A stretch of DNA of 37,463 nt from Demequina rhizosphaerae (GCF_000971255.1 NZ_BBMC01000013.1:1-37463); one strand, 5' to 3'. Shown: positions 22,289-30,910, counted from the first letter of the stretch. Numbers and translations: made by a program. The notes: generated by a model from the letters alone, not told the origin.

Positions 22289-22681
22289 TCAGCGCGCCTC
22301 GAGCACGTCCACGGTGAACACCAGCGTGGAGCCGGCGGGGATGGGACCCATCGGGCGGAAGCCGTAGCCCGACTCCGGCGGCACCACGAGCAGCAGCTTC
22401 GAGCCGACCGGCTGCCCGACGATCCCGTCGACCCAGCCGTCGATGAGCGAGCCGTACGCGATGGGGAACGAGATGGACTCGCCCCGGTCCCACGACGAGT
22501 CGAACTTCGCGCCGTCCCACAGCCAGCCGCTGTAGTGCACCGTGATGTGCTGGCCCTCGGCGACGGCCGGGCCGTCGCCCGCCTCGTGGACCTCGACGAC
22601 GAGCTCCTCGGGCTTCTCGGCGCCGGTGAAGTCGATGCTCGGCGCACCGTTCGCGTCGCGGGTGATCGTGGGCAGCGTCAT
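22289..22681 (-). CDS. FKBP-type peptidyl-prolyl isomerase
   Basis: A 130 aa protein folding catalyst. The FKBP domain fills residues 25-130: GQHITVHYSGWLWDGAKFDSSWDRG, ISFPIAYGSLIDGWVDGIVGQPVGSKLLLVVPPESGYG, and GSTLVFTVDVLEAR. The conserved FDSS and the tryptophan after LIDG are typical. No signal peptide, so cytoplasmic. SD AAGGAG is 6 nt before ATG 22681. Confidence 0.94.
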   Translation of the reverse strand: MTLPTITRDANGAPSIDFTGAEKPEELVVEVHEAGDGPAVAEGQHITVHYSGWLWDGAKFDSSWDRGESISFPIAYGSLIDGWVDGIVGQPVGSKLLLVVPPESGYGFRPMGPIPAGSTLVFTVDVLEAR

Positions 22682-22746
22682 GGTCGCTCCTTCGGTTGCA
22701 TGGTTCCCCGACAGCCTACGGCGGCCGAACCGGCCGGGGCGCGGCG

Positions 22747-23412
22747 TCACCACAGCCAGGGGATCAGCCTCTTCGTCTCCCACGCGTACGCGCGGAACGC
22801 GTCGCCGTAGTGGTCCTCGAGGTGCGCATCGAGGCGCGGGATGTGCATGAACGCGAACATCGCGGCCATCATCACCGGAGCGAGCAGCGGCCACCAGCCG
22901 CCGGCGACGATGGCGAAGCCCGTGAAGAGCACCACGTCGCCGAGGTAGTTGGGGTGGATCACGAGCGAGAACAGCCCGCCGGTGTAGAGCACGCCGCGGT
23001 GCGCGGGGTTGCGCTTGAACCGGCGCCGCTGCTCCTCGGACCACGTGTTGAGCCACGAGCCGAGCGCGTAGAGGATCACGCCGCACCACACCACCCAGTC
23101 GACCGGCGCCTCCGTCGTGCCGCCGAACCACGCCATCGTCAGCTGCAGGATCACCACCCACGGCCCAACCGCGAGCGCCTCGGACCACGGGAACGGCCGC
23201 TTCACCATGACGTACTGGGTGACGAGCAGGCGGACCAGGTAGACGACCGCGAGGATCCCGACGAGCCAGCGGCGCAGGGGGCTCGCGACCGGGAGGTCGC
23301 CTCCGAACCACTCGTGCACGCCGAAGGACAGGAACGAGAGGCTCGCCGCGACGGCGCCGACGTGGAGCACCGTGACGAGGGCCTTGGGTCCGGACGATGC
23401 GGTGGGCGCCAT
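22747..23412 (-). CDS. integral membrane methyltransferase/reductase-like protein (DUF1295/ICMT type)
   Basis: A 221 aa protein with about six hydrophobic helices. The C-terminal part reads RNPAHRGVLYTGGLFSLVIHPNYLGDVVLFTGFAIVAGGWW, then DAHLEDHYGDAFRAYAWETKRLIPWLW. This HPNYLGD plus E(D)HYGDAFRxY pattern is shared by isoprenylcysteine methyltransferase, NnrU and steroid-reductase-like families. Reaction and substrate cannot be assigned. It is divergent from the GNAT-AAA gene across a gap holding a CsoR/FrmR-like palindrome. The ATG is preceded by GGTGGAGG. Confidence 0.82.
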   Translation of the reverse strand: MAPTASSGPKALVTVLHVGAVAASLSFLSFGVHEWFGGDLPVASPLRRWLVGILAVVYLVRLLVTQYVMVKRPFPWSEALAVGPWVVILQLTMAWFGGTTEAPVDWVVWCGVILYALGSWLNTWSEEQRRRFKRNPAHRGVLYTGGLFSLVIHPNYLGDVVLFTGFAIVAGGWWPLLAPVMMAAMFAFMHIPRLDAHLEDHYGDAFRAYAWETKRLIPWLW

Positions 23413-23475
23413 GCCTCCACCCTGGCGGGACCCGACCCGCGGCACAACCGGGCCGCGCGAAGCCCTCGCCGCCGC

Positions 23476-23495
23476 ATACCCCCCTGGGGTAGCGT
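23476..23495 (+). promoter_or_regulatory. CsoR/FrmR-like operator with -10 box
   Basis: ATACCCCCCTGGGGTAG (23476-23492) is a TACCCC-N3-GGGGTA palindrome, close to the ATACCC...GGGTAT sites of CsoR-type repressors. TAGCGT (23490-23495) overlaps it as a -10 for the gene at 23534. No CsoR/FrmR gene is in the window. Confidence 0.45.
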
Positions 23496-23533
23496 CGAAC
23501 CGTCCCCGGTACGACGACGTGCAAGGAGGAGCC

Positions 23534-24805
23534 ATGCCCACGTGGCGGATCCGTGACGCCCACGCCGAGGACCTCGAGTCCGTCGTGAGGCTGTGGGAGC
23601 AGTCGCGCGCGTCCGGCGTCGAGCCGGTGTACGCGCTCGCGGAGGTGCTCACCTCCGCCGCCGAGGACATCGCGGTGGTCGCGACCGTGCAGGAGGAGAT
23701 CGTCGGCGCGGCCGTGGCGCGCCGCGCCCACAACCAGGCGTGGATCGTGTTCCACGGGGTGGACGACGCGTGGCACGGCCGCGGCATCGGCCCGGGCCTG
23801 CTCGCGGCCGTCGAGACGCGCGTCGCGGAGGCCGGGCCCACCACGCTGTCCGCCCTGGTGCCGGCCGAGCAGACCCATCTCGACGCGTTCCGCGATGCGG
23901 GCTTCGCGGAGAAGAAGGCGGTCCGCTACCTCGAGCGCCGGATCCGGGTGCAGCGCGAGGAGATGGCGCTGCTCGAGGAGCTGGGCGGCCGGGTGCTGCC
24001 CCGCGGGCTGTGGGACGGGGTCGCCGGCATGCGGCACGAGAAGGCGCTGATCGAGAAGCGGCTGGTGCTGCCCCTCGCGGAGCCGGCGCTCGCCGACCGC
24101 TTCGGCGTCGCGCCGCCGCGCGCGGTGGTGATGTTCGGCCCGCCCGGCACCGGCAAGACCACGTTCGCCAAGGCGATCGCGTCCCGGCTGGACTGGTCCT
24201 TCGTCGAGGTGTTCCCGTCGCGCCTCGCGGCGGACCCGGCGGGCCTCGCCGGGGCGCTGCGGGACACCTTCCACCAGATCGCGGAGCTCGAGCACGCGGT
24301 CGTGCTCATCGACGAGGTCGAGGAGATCGCGTCGCACCGTCGCGGCGACCCGCCGTCGCCGCTGCAGGGCGTGACGAACGAGCTGCTCAAGCTCATCCCC
24401 GCGTTCCGCGACCGCCCTGACCGCCTGCTCGTGTGCGCGACGAACTTCATCCGCTCGCTCGACTCCGCGTTCCTGCGCCACGGCCGCTTCGACTACGTCA
24501 TCCCCATCGGCCTGCCCGACGGGGAGGCGCGCACCGCGATCTGGGGCCGGTTCATCCCGCCCGCGGCCGCGGACGTCGACGTCGCGGCGGTCGTGGACGC
24601 CTCCGAGGGCTTCACTCCGGCCGACATCGAGTTCGCGGCGCGGCGCGCCAACCAGGCGGCGCTCGAGTCGGCGGTCGACGGCGGCGACGGCGGCGGGCCG
24701 ACCACCGCGCACTACCTCGCGGCCGTGTCCGCGACGCGCGCGACCGTGTCCGAGCAGGTCGTCGGGGAGTTCGAGGAGGACATCGAGGCCTTCGCGCGCA
24801 TATGA
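23534..24805 (+). CDS. GNAT acetyltransferase-AAA ATPase fusion
   Basis: A 423 aa two-domain protein. Residues 1-140 are a GNAT fold: IRDAHAEDLESVVRLWEQS, EEIVGAAVARRA, then the acetyl-CoA loop DDAWHGRGIGPGLLAAVE and HLDAFRDAGFAEKKAVRYLERR. After a helical linker, residues about 175-423 are an AAA ATPase of the FtsH/ClpX-like class: Walker A GPPGTGKTT (from 202), Walker B VLIDEVEE (Asp260), sensor-1 Asn in VCATNFIRSLD, second-region Arg in HGRFDYVIP, and the small helical lid FTPADIEFAARRANQ. Proteins of this build occur in actinobacteria under the name bifunctional GNAT/ATP-binding protein, but I know of no worked-out function. The AAA half may remodel the acetylation target. SD AGGAGG precedes ATG. 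Confidence 0.9.
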   Translation: MPTWRIRDAHAEDLESVVRLWEQSRASGVEPVYALAEVLTSAAEDIAVVATVQEEIVGAAVARRAHNQAWIVFHGVDDAWHGRGIGPGLLAAVETRVAEAGPTTLSALVPAEQTHLDAFRDAGFAEKKAVRYLERRIRVQREEMALLEELGGRVLPRGLWDGVAGMRHEKALIEKRLVLPLAEPALADRFGVAPPRAVVMFGPPGTGKTTFAKAIASRLDWSFVEVFPSRLAADPAGLAGALRDTFHQIAELEHAVVLIDEVEEIASHRRGDPPSPLQGVTNELLKLIPAFRDRPDRLLVCATNFIRSLDSAFLRHGRFDYVIPIGLPDGEARTAIWGRFIPPAAADVDVAAVVDASEGFTPADIEFAARRANQAALESAVDGGDGGGPTTAHYLAAVSATRATVSEQVVGEFEEDIEAFARI

Positions 24806-24812
24806 CCCGGCG

Positions 24813-24818
24813 TAGCCT
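24813..24818 (+). promoter_or_regulatory. -10 box of DUF1801 gene, leaderless GTG
   Basis: TAGCCT, 6 nt before GTG 24825. Confidence 0.5.
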
Positions 24819-24824
24819 GGCACG

Positions 24825-25178
24825 GTGACCGCCGCGGAGATCGATGCCTACCTCGCCGCCCTCGACGAGCCCCACCGCACCACGCTGACGCAGTTGCGCG
24901 AGCTGCTCGCCGAGCTGCTGCCCGGCGCCGACCAGGGGCTGTCGTACGCCGTCCCGGTCTTCAAGCGCGACGGTACGAGGGTCGCCGGATTCTCGGCCGC
25001 CGCCCGGCACGTGAGCTACCTGCCGCACTCGGGCACGCTGCTGGCGTCGATCGACCCCGCGCTGCTCGACGGCTACGGCTGGTCCAAGGGTGCGCTCCGG
25101 CTCCCGCCGGACGCGCCTCCGCCACGCGCGCTCATCGAGACGCTCGTGGCGGCCCGCCTCGACGAGATCGGAGCCTGA
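24825..25178 (+). CDS. DUF1801 (YdhG-like) protein
   Basis: A 117 aa small cytoplasmic protein with IDAYLAALDEPHRTTLTQLRELLAEL at the N-terminus, then GLSYAVPVFKRDG, AAARHVSYLPHSG and SKGALRLPPDAPPP. This order of a helical start, the SYxVPxF strand and the KGxLRLP turn is the DUF1801 pattern with an iron-chaperone-like (CyaY/YdhG) fold. Function unknown. It uses a leaderless GTG and is followed after 4 nt by the deaminase gene, probably co-transcribed. Confidence 0.85.
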   Translation: MTAAEIDAYLAALDEPHRTTLTQLRELLAELLPGADQGLSYAVPVFKRDGTRVAGFSAAARHVSYLPHSGTLLASIDPALLDGYGWSKGALRLPPDAPPPRALIETLVAARLDEIGA

Positions 25179-25182
25179 GCGC

Positions 25183-25653
25183 ATGAGCGACCACCTCGAC
25201 CACCTCCGCCGCGCGATCGCCGTCTCGCGGGCCGCGCGGGATCACGGCAACCACCCCTTCGGCGCGGTGCTCGTCGACGCCGACGGCCGTATCGTCCTCG
25301 AGGCCGAGAACACCGTGGTGACCCACCGCGACGCCACCGGCCACGCCGAGACCAACCTCGTCCGGCTCGCCAGCAACCAGCTCGACCCCGACGAGCTCGC
25401 GGCGTGCACCCTCGTCACCAGCTGTGAGCCGTGCGCGATGTGCTCCGGAGCGATCTACTGGTCGGGCATCGGCGCGGTCGTCTACGGGCTCGCCGAGACT
25501 GGCCTCCTCGCCATGACCGGCGCGCACGACGAGAACCCGACGCTCGCCCTGCCGTGCCGCGACGTGCTCGGCGCCGGCTCGCGCACCATCGAGGTCACCG
25601 GCCCGCTGCTCGAGGAGGAGGCCGCCGCACCGCACCGCGACTTCTGGGACTGA
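25183..25653 (+). CDS. nucleoside/nucleobase deaminase (CDA superfamily)
   Basis: A 156 aa zinc hydrolase that deaminates a purine or pyrimidine base. Zinc ligands are His54 (with catalytic Glu56 in GHAETN) and Cys84 and Cys87 (SCEPCAMCSG). The C-terminal HRDFWD resembles guanine deaminase GuaD-like proteins more than the tRNA adenosine deaminase TadA, which usually has a longer basic tail. Substrate therefore likely a free base, with guanine favoured but unproven. Confidence 0.88.
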   Translation: MSDHLDHLRRAIAVSRAARDHGNHPFGAVLVDADGRIVLEAENTVVTHRDATGHAETNLVRLASNQLDPDELAACTLVTSCEPCAMCSGAIYWSGIGAVVYGLAETGLLAMTGAHDENPTLALPCRDVLGAGSRTIEVTGPLLEEEAAAPHRDFWD

Positions 25654-25692
25654 CACATCGTCCCTGCTCAAGTCCTGTCCGCTTCGTGTCGA

Positions 25693-25703
25693 TAACGGCG
25701 TTA
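25693..25703. promoter_or_regulatory. short palindrome before the surface-protein gene
   Basis: TAACGGCGTTA, flanked loosely by GTGT and ACAC, lies 43 nt before ATG 25746. It could be an operator. CTGAGGGG is directly repeated just downstream (25721-25737 region). Confidence 0.25.
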
Positions 25704-25745
25704 CACGAGGGTCTGACGGGCTGAGGGGCTGAGGGGGACGACCTG

Positions 25746-27614
25746 ATGAGCAAGAGGGCAATGCTGCCGCGCGTGCGCGCGGCGGCCATCACGACGGGCG
25801 TGCTCGCCGTCGCCGCGATCGTGCCGATCGCGGTCGGCAGCGCGACCATCTCCAAGCTGACGGTCGCCGCGACCTACACGGGCTTCAGCGACGACAACGG
25901 CAACGGCGTCCGCGACTGGGACGACCTGCTCACCTACACGTTCACGCTCACCACCACGGGCGCCACGAGCACCACCGAGATCACCTCGCTCACGTCCGCC
26001 GACCTCGCGATCACCGCGATCGACGCGCCCGACGGGATGAGGGTCTCCGGCAGCAACACGACCACGTTCACCGTGACGGGCCACGCCGTCCTGCCCGCGG
26101 GTGGGGACGGCGAGGACTTCGCGCCGGTCTTCGACCTCGTCACCGACGAGCCTCCGGCGCACACCGAGCAGACCGGCAGCGTCACCGCGACGGTCGTCGA
26201 CCTCGCCGACCCGACGCCGGTGACGACGATCTCGGCGACCGCGTCGGCGACGCTCGTCGAGCTCGTGGGCGACACGTCCGACGGCCTCGCCGCCGCCGGC
26301 GACCGCGTCGACTACGCCGTGACGGTGACCAACACGGGCACGGAGCCCGTCGGCTCGCTCGGCGCGACGTCGGACGGCATGGCAGGAGCGAGCGGCGCCG
26401 TCGTCCCCGCCGGCGCCACGGCCGCGCCGTTCGCGGTCGGCAGCCACACCGTCACCGCCGCCGAGGTCGTCGCCGGCGAGGTGCCCGCGCGGGCGATCGA
26501 GGTGACCGCGACCGGCGAGTCGGGCACCTCCGCGAGCATCTCCGCGAGCGCGGTCGCGGTCGCCGCCGCGACCCCCTCCTTCGCGCTCACCGTGGAGGCG
26601 TCCGCCGGCTTCGTCGCCGGCGCGACCGGCACGCCCCTGACGTGGCCCGGCGTCGGCGACCTCGTCGCCCTCTCCGGCATCAGCGCGGCCAACGCGAGCG
26701 ACGTCGGCATCGACGGCTTCCGGCTCCTCGGCGCACCGCTCGCGTGCGACGGTTCCGCGACGGCCCTCGCCCGCGGCGATGCCGGCGTCTGCGCCGACAC
26801 CGCCACGGCCCCGCTCACCCGCGCGGACCTCACGGTCGGGACGCTGTCCCTCGCGGGCGTCACCGGCGAGGTGCTGTACGGCGGCGCCTGGCTCCCCGCG
26901 ACGCTGTCGCTCCCGACGATCCCGCTGGACGATGCGACGCCCGCGATCGGCTTCACGGTCGCCGGCACGCTCGATGACGCGAACGGCGACGGCCTGGCGA
27001 ACGCCGGCGAGACCGTCACCTACACGCTGACGGTCCGCAACGACAGCCCGCTGTCGCTGCCCGAGCTCGTCGCGTCGGCCACCGACGACGGCGCGGACCT
27101 CACCCTGGGCGCGCTGCTCCCGGCGGGCGAGACGGTCGCGTCCGGGGACGCGCTCGCCGTGACCGCGGGCTACGTGGTCGGCGCCGCGGACGAGGCGCGC
27201 GGCACGCTGACGTACGCTGCGACGCTCGAGCCCCGGATGGCGGGCCTCGACCTCGCCCCGATCGCCGCCGCACCCGTGGTGATCGTCGCCGGGCCGGTCG
27301 CGACCGAGCCGGAGCCGGAGCCTGAGCCCGAGGACACGACGGGGGCCACCGAGGCCGTCGTCGAGGCCGCCGCGGTCGCCGCGGGCGGGACGTCGACGCC
27401 GACCGCGAGCCCCTCCGCGAGCGCCAGCCCGGCCGCCTCCCCCGAGGCCTCCGACGCCGCGGACGCCTCGGATGCGGAGACCCTGTCGCTCACGGGCGCG
27501 GCCCGAGCCGGCGGCCTCGGCGCGCTCGCCGCCGCGCTCGTCGCGCTCGGCACCGTCGCGCTCGCCGCGAGCCGGCCCCGCACGGTGTCCGTCGGGGCGC
27601 GCCACGTGCGGTGA
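25746..27614 (+). CDS. large secreted DUF11-like surface protein with LSLTG anchor
   Basis: A 622 aa exported protein. The signal segment is at about 10-33 (AAAITTGVLAVAAIVPIAVG). Repeated beta-sandwich units of DUF11/CARDB type follow, marked by VDYAVTVTNTGTEPVGSL, VTYTLTVRNDSPLSLPEL and entry segments GFSDDNGNGVRDWDD and DDANGDGLANAGE, which look like calcium-binding Asp/Asn loops. A Pro/Glu and Ala/Ser/Thr-rich stalk is at about 515-575. LSLTG (580-584), a hydrophobic helix and a basic tail (SRPRTVSVGARHVR) resemble an actinobacterial LAxTG-type sortase signal. Likely covalently wall-bound; ligand unknown. Thr, Ala and Val make up an unusually large share. Confidence 0.82.
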   Translation: MSKRAMLPRVRAAAITTGVLAVAAIVPIAVGSATISKLTVAATYTGFSDDNGNGVRDWDDLLTYTFTLTTTGATSTTEITSLTSADLAITAIDAPDGMRVSGSNTTTFTVTGHAVLPAGGDGEDFAPVFDLVTDEPPAHTEQTGSVTATVVDLADPTPVTTISATASATLVELVGDTSDGLAAAGDRVDYAVTVTNTGTEPVGSLGATSDGMAGASGAVVPAGATAAPFAVGSHTVTAAEVVAGEVPARAIEVTATGESGTSASISASAVAVAAATPSFALTVEASAGFVAGATGTPLTWPGVGDLVALSGISAANASDVGIDGFRLLGAPLACDGSATALARGDAGVCADTATAPLTRADLTVGTLSLAGVTGEVLYGGAWLPATLSLPTIPLDDATPAIGFTVAGTLDDANGDGLANAGETVTYTLTVRNDSPLSLPELVASATDDGADLTLGALLPAGETVASGDALAVTAGYVVGAADEARGTLTYAATLEPRMAGLDLAPIAAAPVVIVAGPVATEPEPEPEPEDTTGATEAVVEAAAVAAGGTSTPTASPSASASPAASPEASDAADASDAETLSLTGAARAGGLGALAAALVALGTVALAASRPRTVSVGARHVR

Positions 27615-27648
27615 CGCGTCCCGCCCGGCCCGGAGGCGCCGCCGGCCC

Positions 27649-27654
27649 TAGTCT
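27649..27654 (+). promoter_or_regulatory. -10 box of antiporter gene, leaderless GTG
   Basis: TAGTCT, 6 nt before GTG 27661. Confidence 0.5.
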
Positions 27655-27660
27655 CGTAGC

Positions 27661-29496
27661 GTGACGCTCGCCGCCTCGGTCGTCCTGGTCCTCGTCGCCG
27701 GGCTGGTCTCGCAGCTCCTGGCCGCGCGGCTGCGCGTGCCCGCGATCGTCATCCTCATCGCGGTCGGGCTCATCCTGGGCCCGGCCACGGGTCTGGTCAC
27801 CGTCGACATCCCCGAGGACGACCTCTCCGAGCTGATCGGCATCGGCGTCGCCGTCATCCTCTTCGAGGGCGGCATGAGCCTGCGCTTCGCGGAGTTCCGG
27901 CGCGTCGGGCGCGGCATCGGCCGCCTCACCGTGCTCGGGCCGCCGGTGGCGATGGCGCTCACCGCGATGGCGGCGCACTGGGTCGGCGGCTTCGACTGGC
28001 CCGTGGCGCTCGTGCTCGGCGCGATCCTCGTGGTGACGGGCCCGACCGTCATCGCGCCGCTGCTGCGCCAGGCGGGGCTGCGTCGCGACACCGCGGCCCT
28101 GCTCAAGTGGGAGGGCATCGTCAACGACCCCATCGGCGTCTCCCTCGCCTTCCTCACGTTCCAGCTCTTCGCGTTGTCCGACGACGGCGTCGGCTCGGTG
28201 CTCGCCGGGCTCGCGTTCGCGGTGGTGGTGGGCGGCGGCATGGGAGTCGTGGTCGGCGCGCTCGTGGGAGTCTCCTTCCGCCGCGGCTGGGTGCCGGGGC
28301 ACCTCAAGTCCCCGCTGCTGCTCGTGACGGTGCTGCTGGTGGCCGGCGTGGGGAACCGGCTGCAGGACGAGACCGGGCTGCTCGCGGTCACCGCGATGGG
28401 CCTGGTGCTGGGGAACATGCGCCTGCCCGAGCGCGAGCAGCTCCTGCACTTCAAGGAGGGCCTCACGATCGTGCTCGTGAGCTCGCTCTTCATCGTCATC
28501 CCGGCGACCCTCGATGCGGGCGACCTCCGCGAGCTCGACTGGCGCATCGGCGCGTTCGTGCTCGTCCTCATGGTGGTGGTGCGGCCGCTGACGATCGCGC
28601 TCGTGACGCTCCGCTCGGACGTGCCCAAGCCGGACCGCATCCTGCTGGGCTGGATCGCGCCGCGCGGCATCGTCGCCGCCGCGACCGCGGGCACGTTCGG
28701 CCCGGCCATGGTCGACGCCGGCTACCCGGACGGCGCTCAGCTCGTCCCCACGGTCTTCCTCGTGATCCTCGTCACCGTCGTCGCCCACGGCTTCACGCTC
28801 GCCCCGCTCGCACGCCGGCTCGGCCTCACCACGGGCGCGCGCAACGGCCTGCTGCTCGTGGGCGCCTCGCGCTTCGGGCTCGCGCTCGCGGAGGCGCTCC
28901 GGCGCCAGGGGGTCGCGGCCCTGGTCGCCGACGGGCGCTACCAGAGCCTGCAGCCGATGCGCATGGCGGGAGTGCCCACCTACTTCGGCGAGGTGCTGTC
29001 GGAGCACGCCGACGAGACGCTCGAGGAGGCCGGCGTGGGCCACGTCCTCGCGGCGACCGACAACGACTACTACAACGCCCTCGTCGCACGCAGCCTCGGC
29101 ACCGAGTACGGCTTCCACCGCTCGTTCCAGATCGCCCCCGCCGAGGGCACCGGCGAGCGCCGCGCGCTCACGTTCGAGCGCCGCGCGTCGTACGCGTTCG
29201 ACGGCTTCACCGACCTCGCGACGCTGGACGCGCGCATCGCCGACGGGTGGCGGATCCACGCGACCCATCTCACGCGGCAGTACGGGCTGCGCGAGCTCGT
29301 GGAGCAGGTGGGCGGCGGGTCGGGCGCGATCCCCCTCGGCGCGGTCGACCAGTCGGGCGCCCTGCGGCTGATCTCTCCGGATCAGCGCTTCCTCCCGGCC
29401 AAGGGCTCGACGGTCCTCTACCTCGGGCCGAGCAGGCGCCCCGCGACGGGCGCGGTGCCGGCAGTGTCGGACGCGAAGCGGCAGGATCCCGCGTAG
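27661..29496 (+). CDS. CPA1-type Na+(K+)/H+ antiporter with TrkA-N-like domain
   Basis: A 611 aa membrane transporter that exchanges protons for Na+ or K+. About 12-13 helices fill residues 1-390. The ion-binding stretch VVTGPTVIAPLLRQAGL and WEGIVNDPIGVSLAF (Asn-Asp pair) is typical of NhaP-like CPA1 carriers; LGWIAPRGIVAAATAG is a further signature. After residue 395 a cytoplasmic Rossmann-like domain follows: NGLLLVGASRFGLALAEALRRQGV, ATDNDYYNALVARSLG, like TrkA-N/KTN regulators. A final small domain ends near 590. Ion preference cannot be read. Confidence 0.92.
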   Translation: MTLAASVVLVLVAGLVSQLLAARLRVPAIVILIAVGLILGPATGLVTVDIPEDDLSELIGIGVAVILFEGGMSLRFAEFRRVGRGIGRLTVLGPPVAMALTAMAAHWVGGFDWPVALVLGAILVVTGPTVIAPLLRQAGLRRDTAALLKWEGIVNDPIGVSLAFLTFQLFALSDDGVGSVLAGLAFAVVVGGGMGVVVGALVGVSFRRGWVPGHLKSPLLLVTVLLVAGVGNRLQDETGLLAVTAMGLVLGNMRLPEREQLLHFKEGLTIVLVSSLFIVIPATLDAGDLRELDWRIGAFVLVLMVVVRPLTIALVTLRSDVPKPDRILLGWIAPRGIVAAATAGTFGPAMVDAGYPDGAQLVPTVFLVILVTVVAHGFTLAPLARRLGLTTGARNGLLLVGASRFGLALAEALRRQGVAALVADGRYQSLQPMRMAGVPTYFGEVLSEHADETLEEAGVGHVLAATDNDYYNALVARSLGTEYGFHRSFQIAPAEGTGERRALTFERRASYAFDGFTDLATLDARIADGWRIHATHLTRQYGLRELVEQVGGGSGAIPLGAVDQSGALRLISPDQRFLPAKGSTVLYLGPSRRPATGAVPAVSDAKRQDPA

Positions 29497-29523
29497 TCGA
29501 GGGCCCGGGGGCCGCGCGACCGG

Positions 29524-30519
29524 CTAGCCCCGCTTGAACTCCGCGATCAGCGCGAGCTCCCGCTCGCGCGACAGCCCGGCGGTGCCGGGACGGTCGACGC
29601 CCAGCGCCCGCTCCTCCGCGAGCACGTCGCGCACGGTCTCGATGAGCGGCCGGCGGACGGCGCCGGTATCGCGGAAGCGCGTCCCGTCGTGGAAGCCGGT
29701 GCGCGCGGGCCCGCCGTCGTCCGGGACCCACAGCGGCAGCGAGTCGGCGCCCTTCCACGGGCGCACGCCGCGCGCGAGGAGCCAGTCGGCGGCGGGACGG
29801 ACCAGCGGCCCGTGGGCGCCCGCGACCTCCCTGACCAGCTCGATGAGCTCGAGCCCCGCGCGCTGCTCGCCGACCGCGTTCACCGGGCCCGTGACGCCCG
29901 CCTCGATCGCGCCGAGGTTCCAGGCGGCCAGGTCCCGCACGTCGACGAGCTGAAGCGGGTGCGCGGGCGGCGCGGGCACGAGCATGGGCCCGTCGCCCGC
30001 GAGCGCGGCACGCCGCGGCCAGTACGCGAAGCGCTCCGTCGGGTCGCCGGGCCCGACGATGACGCCGGCCCTCACCAGCAGCGCGTCCGGCTGCGCGCGC
30101 AGCGTCTCCAGCTCGCAGCGGACCTTCGCGGCGTCGTACTGGGAGGTGTCCACGACGGCGTCCGGCAGCACGGGCTCGCGCAGCGGCGCGTCCTCCGCGA
30201 CGACCGTCCGGGTGGGCACGTAGGCCGCCACCGAGGAGACGTAGGTCCAGTGGAGCGCCCGGCCCTCGAGCGCCTCGGCCGCCTCGCGCACGTGGCGGGG
30301 CTGCCAGCTCACCTCGACCACCGCGTCCCAGTCCCTGGCCGCCACGTCCCGGTACGGCGACGACGCGTCGCGGTCGGCGACGATCAGCTCCGCGCCGGGC
30401 GCGACCACGCCGGAGACGCCGCGCGCGAGGCACGTGACGTCCCAGCCGCGCGCGATCGCCTGCGCCGCGGTCTCGCGGCCGAGCCACGCGGTCCCGCCGA
30501 GGATCAGGAGTGAAGGCAT
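29524..30519 (-). CDS. NAD-dependent epimerase/reductase-like protein
   Basis: A 331 aa short-chain dehydrogenase of the extended (epimerase) type. The N-terminal Rossmann motif is LILGGTAWLGRET (5-17). YVSSVAAY (93-100) gives the catalytic Ser region, and Tyr128 and Lys132 in SQYDAAK form the YxxxK pair. Segment VRAGVIVGPGDPTERFAYW and the C-terminal helical substrate domain fit NAD(P)-dependent sugar or flavonoid-reductase-like proteins. Substrate unknown. Its mRNA is leaderless: TAGCCT lies 6 nt before ATG. Confidence 0.9.
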   Translation of the reverse strand: MPSLLILGGTAWLGRETAAQAIARGWDVTCLARGVSGVVAPGAELIVADRDASSPYRDVAARDWDAVVEVSWQPRHVREAAEALEGRALHWTYVSSVAAYVPTRTVVAEDAPLREPVLPDAVVDTSQYDAAKVRCELETLRAQPDALLVRAGVIVGPGDPTERFAYWPRRAALAGDGPMLVPAPPAHPLQLVDVRDLAAWNLGAIEAGVTGPVNAVGEQRAGLELIELVREVAGAHGPLVRPAADWLLARGVRPWKGADSLPLWVPDDGGPARTGFHDGTRFRDTGAVRRPLIETVRDVLAEERALGVDRPGTAGLSRERELALIAEFKRG

Positions 30520-30525
30520 ACGGCC

Positions 30526-30531
30526 AGGCTA
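30526..30531 (-). promoter_or_regulatory. -10 box of epimerase gene, leaderless
   Basis: TAGCCT on the minus strand, 6 nt before ATG 30519. It is followed directly upstream by a GGACGATGCG copy (30535-30544). Confidence 0.5.
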
Positions 30532-30559
30532 GCGGGACGATGCGCGCCGCGCGGGGGCG

Positions 30560-30910
30560 TCAGGACTCCGCCTTCCAGTCGAAGAACGGCCGCACCTCGA
30601 GCACCCCGCCGCGCGCCATCGGATGGTCGAGCGCGATCGCGACGGCCTGGTCGAGCGAGCCGCACTCGAGGATGTCGAGGCCCGCGATCGCGGCGTGCGC
30701 GGGGTGCAGCGGGCCCGGCTCGACCGTGGCGCCGCCGGCACGGATCCGCACCACCCGCGACTCCGACGCGTCGGCGAGCCGGTCGCCCCAGACCCGCGCG
30801 CCGCTGCCGTCGTGGGCCGTCACCCAGCGCTCGATCTCGGCCGCGTCGTCGTACGGCTCCTCGACCGGGTCGGCGATCTCCTCGACGCACACGAGCAGCA
30901 GGTACCTCAT
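30560..30910 (-). CDS. YCII-related (DGPF-type) protein
   Basis: A 116 aa ferredoxin-like alpha/beta protein. It begins MRYLLLVCVEEI, has a middle segment VWGDRLADASESRVVRI and ends DQAVAIALDHPMARGGVLEVRPFFDW, matching the YCII family. Such proteins are often encoded next to ECF sigma factors, which is not the case here. Function unknown. SD GGGAGG is 7 nt before ATG. Confidence 0.87.
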   Translation of the reverse strand: MRYLLLVCVEEIADPVEEPYDDAAEIERWVTAHDGSGARVWGDRLADASESRVVRIRAGGATVEPGPLHPAHAAIAGLDILECGSLDQAVAIALDHPMARGGVLEVRPFFDWKAES

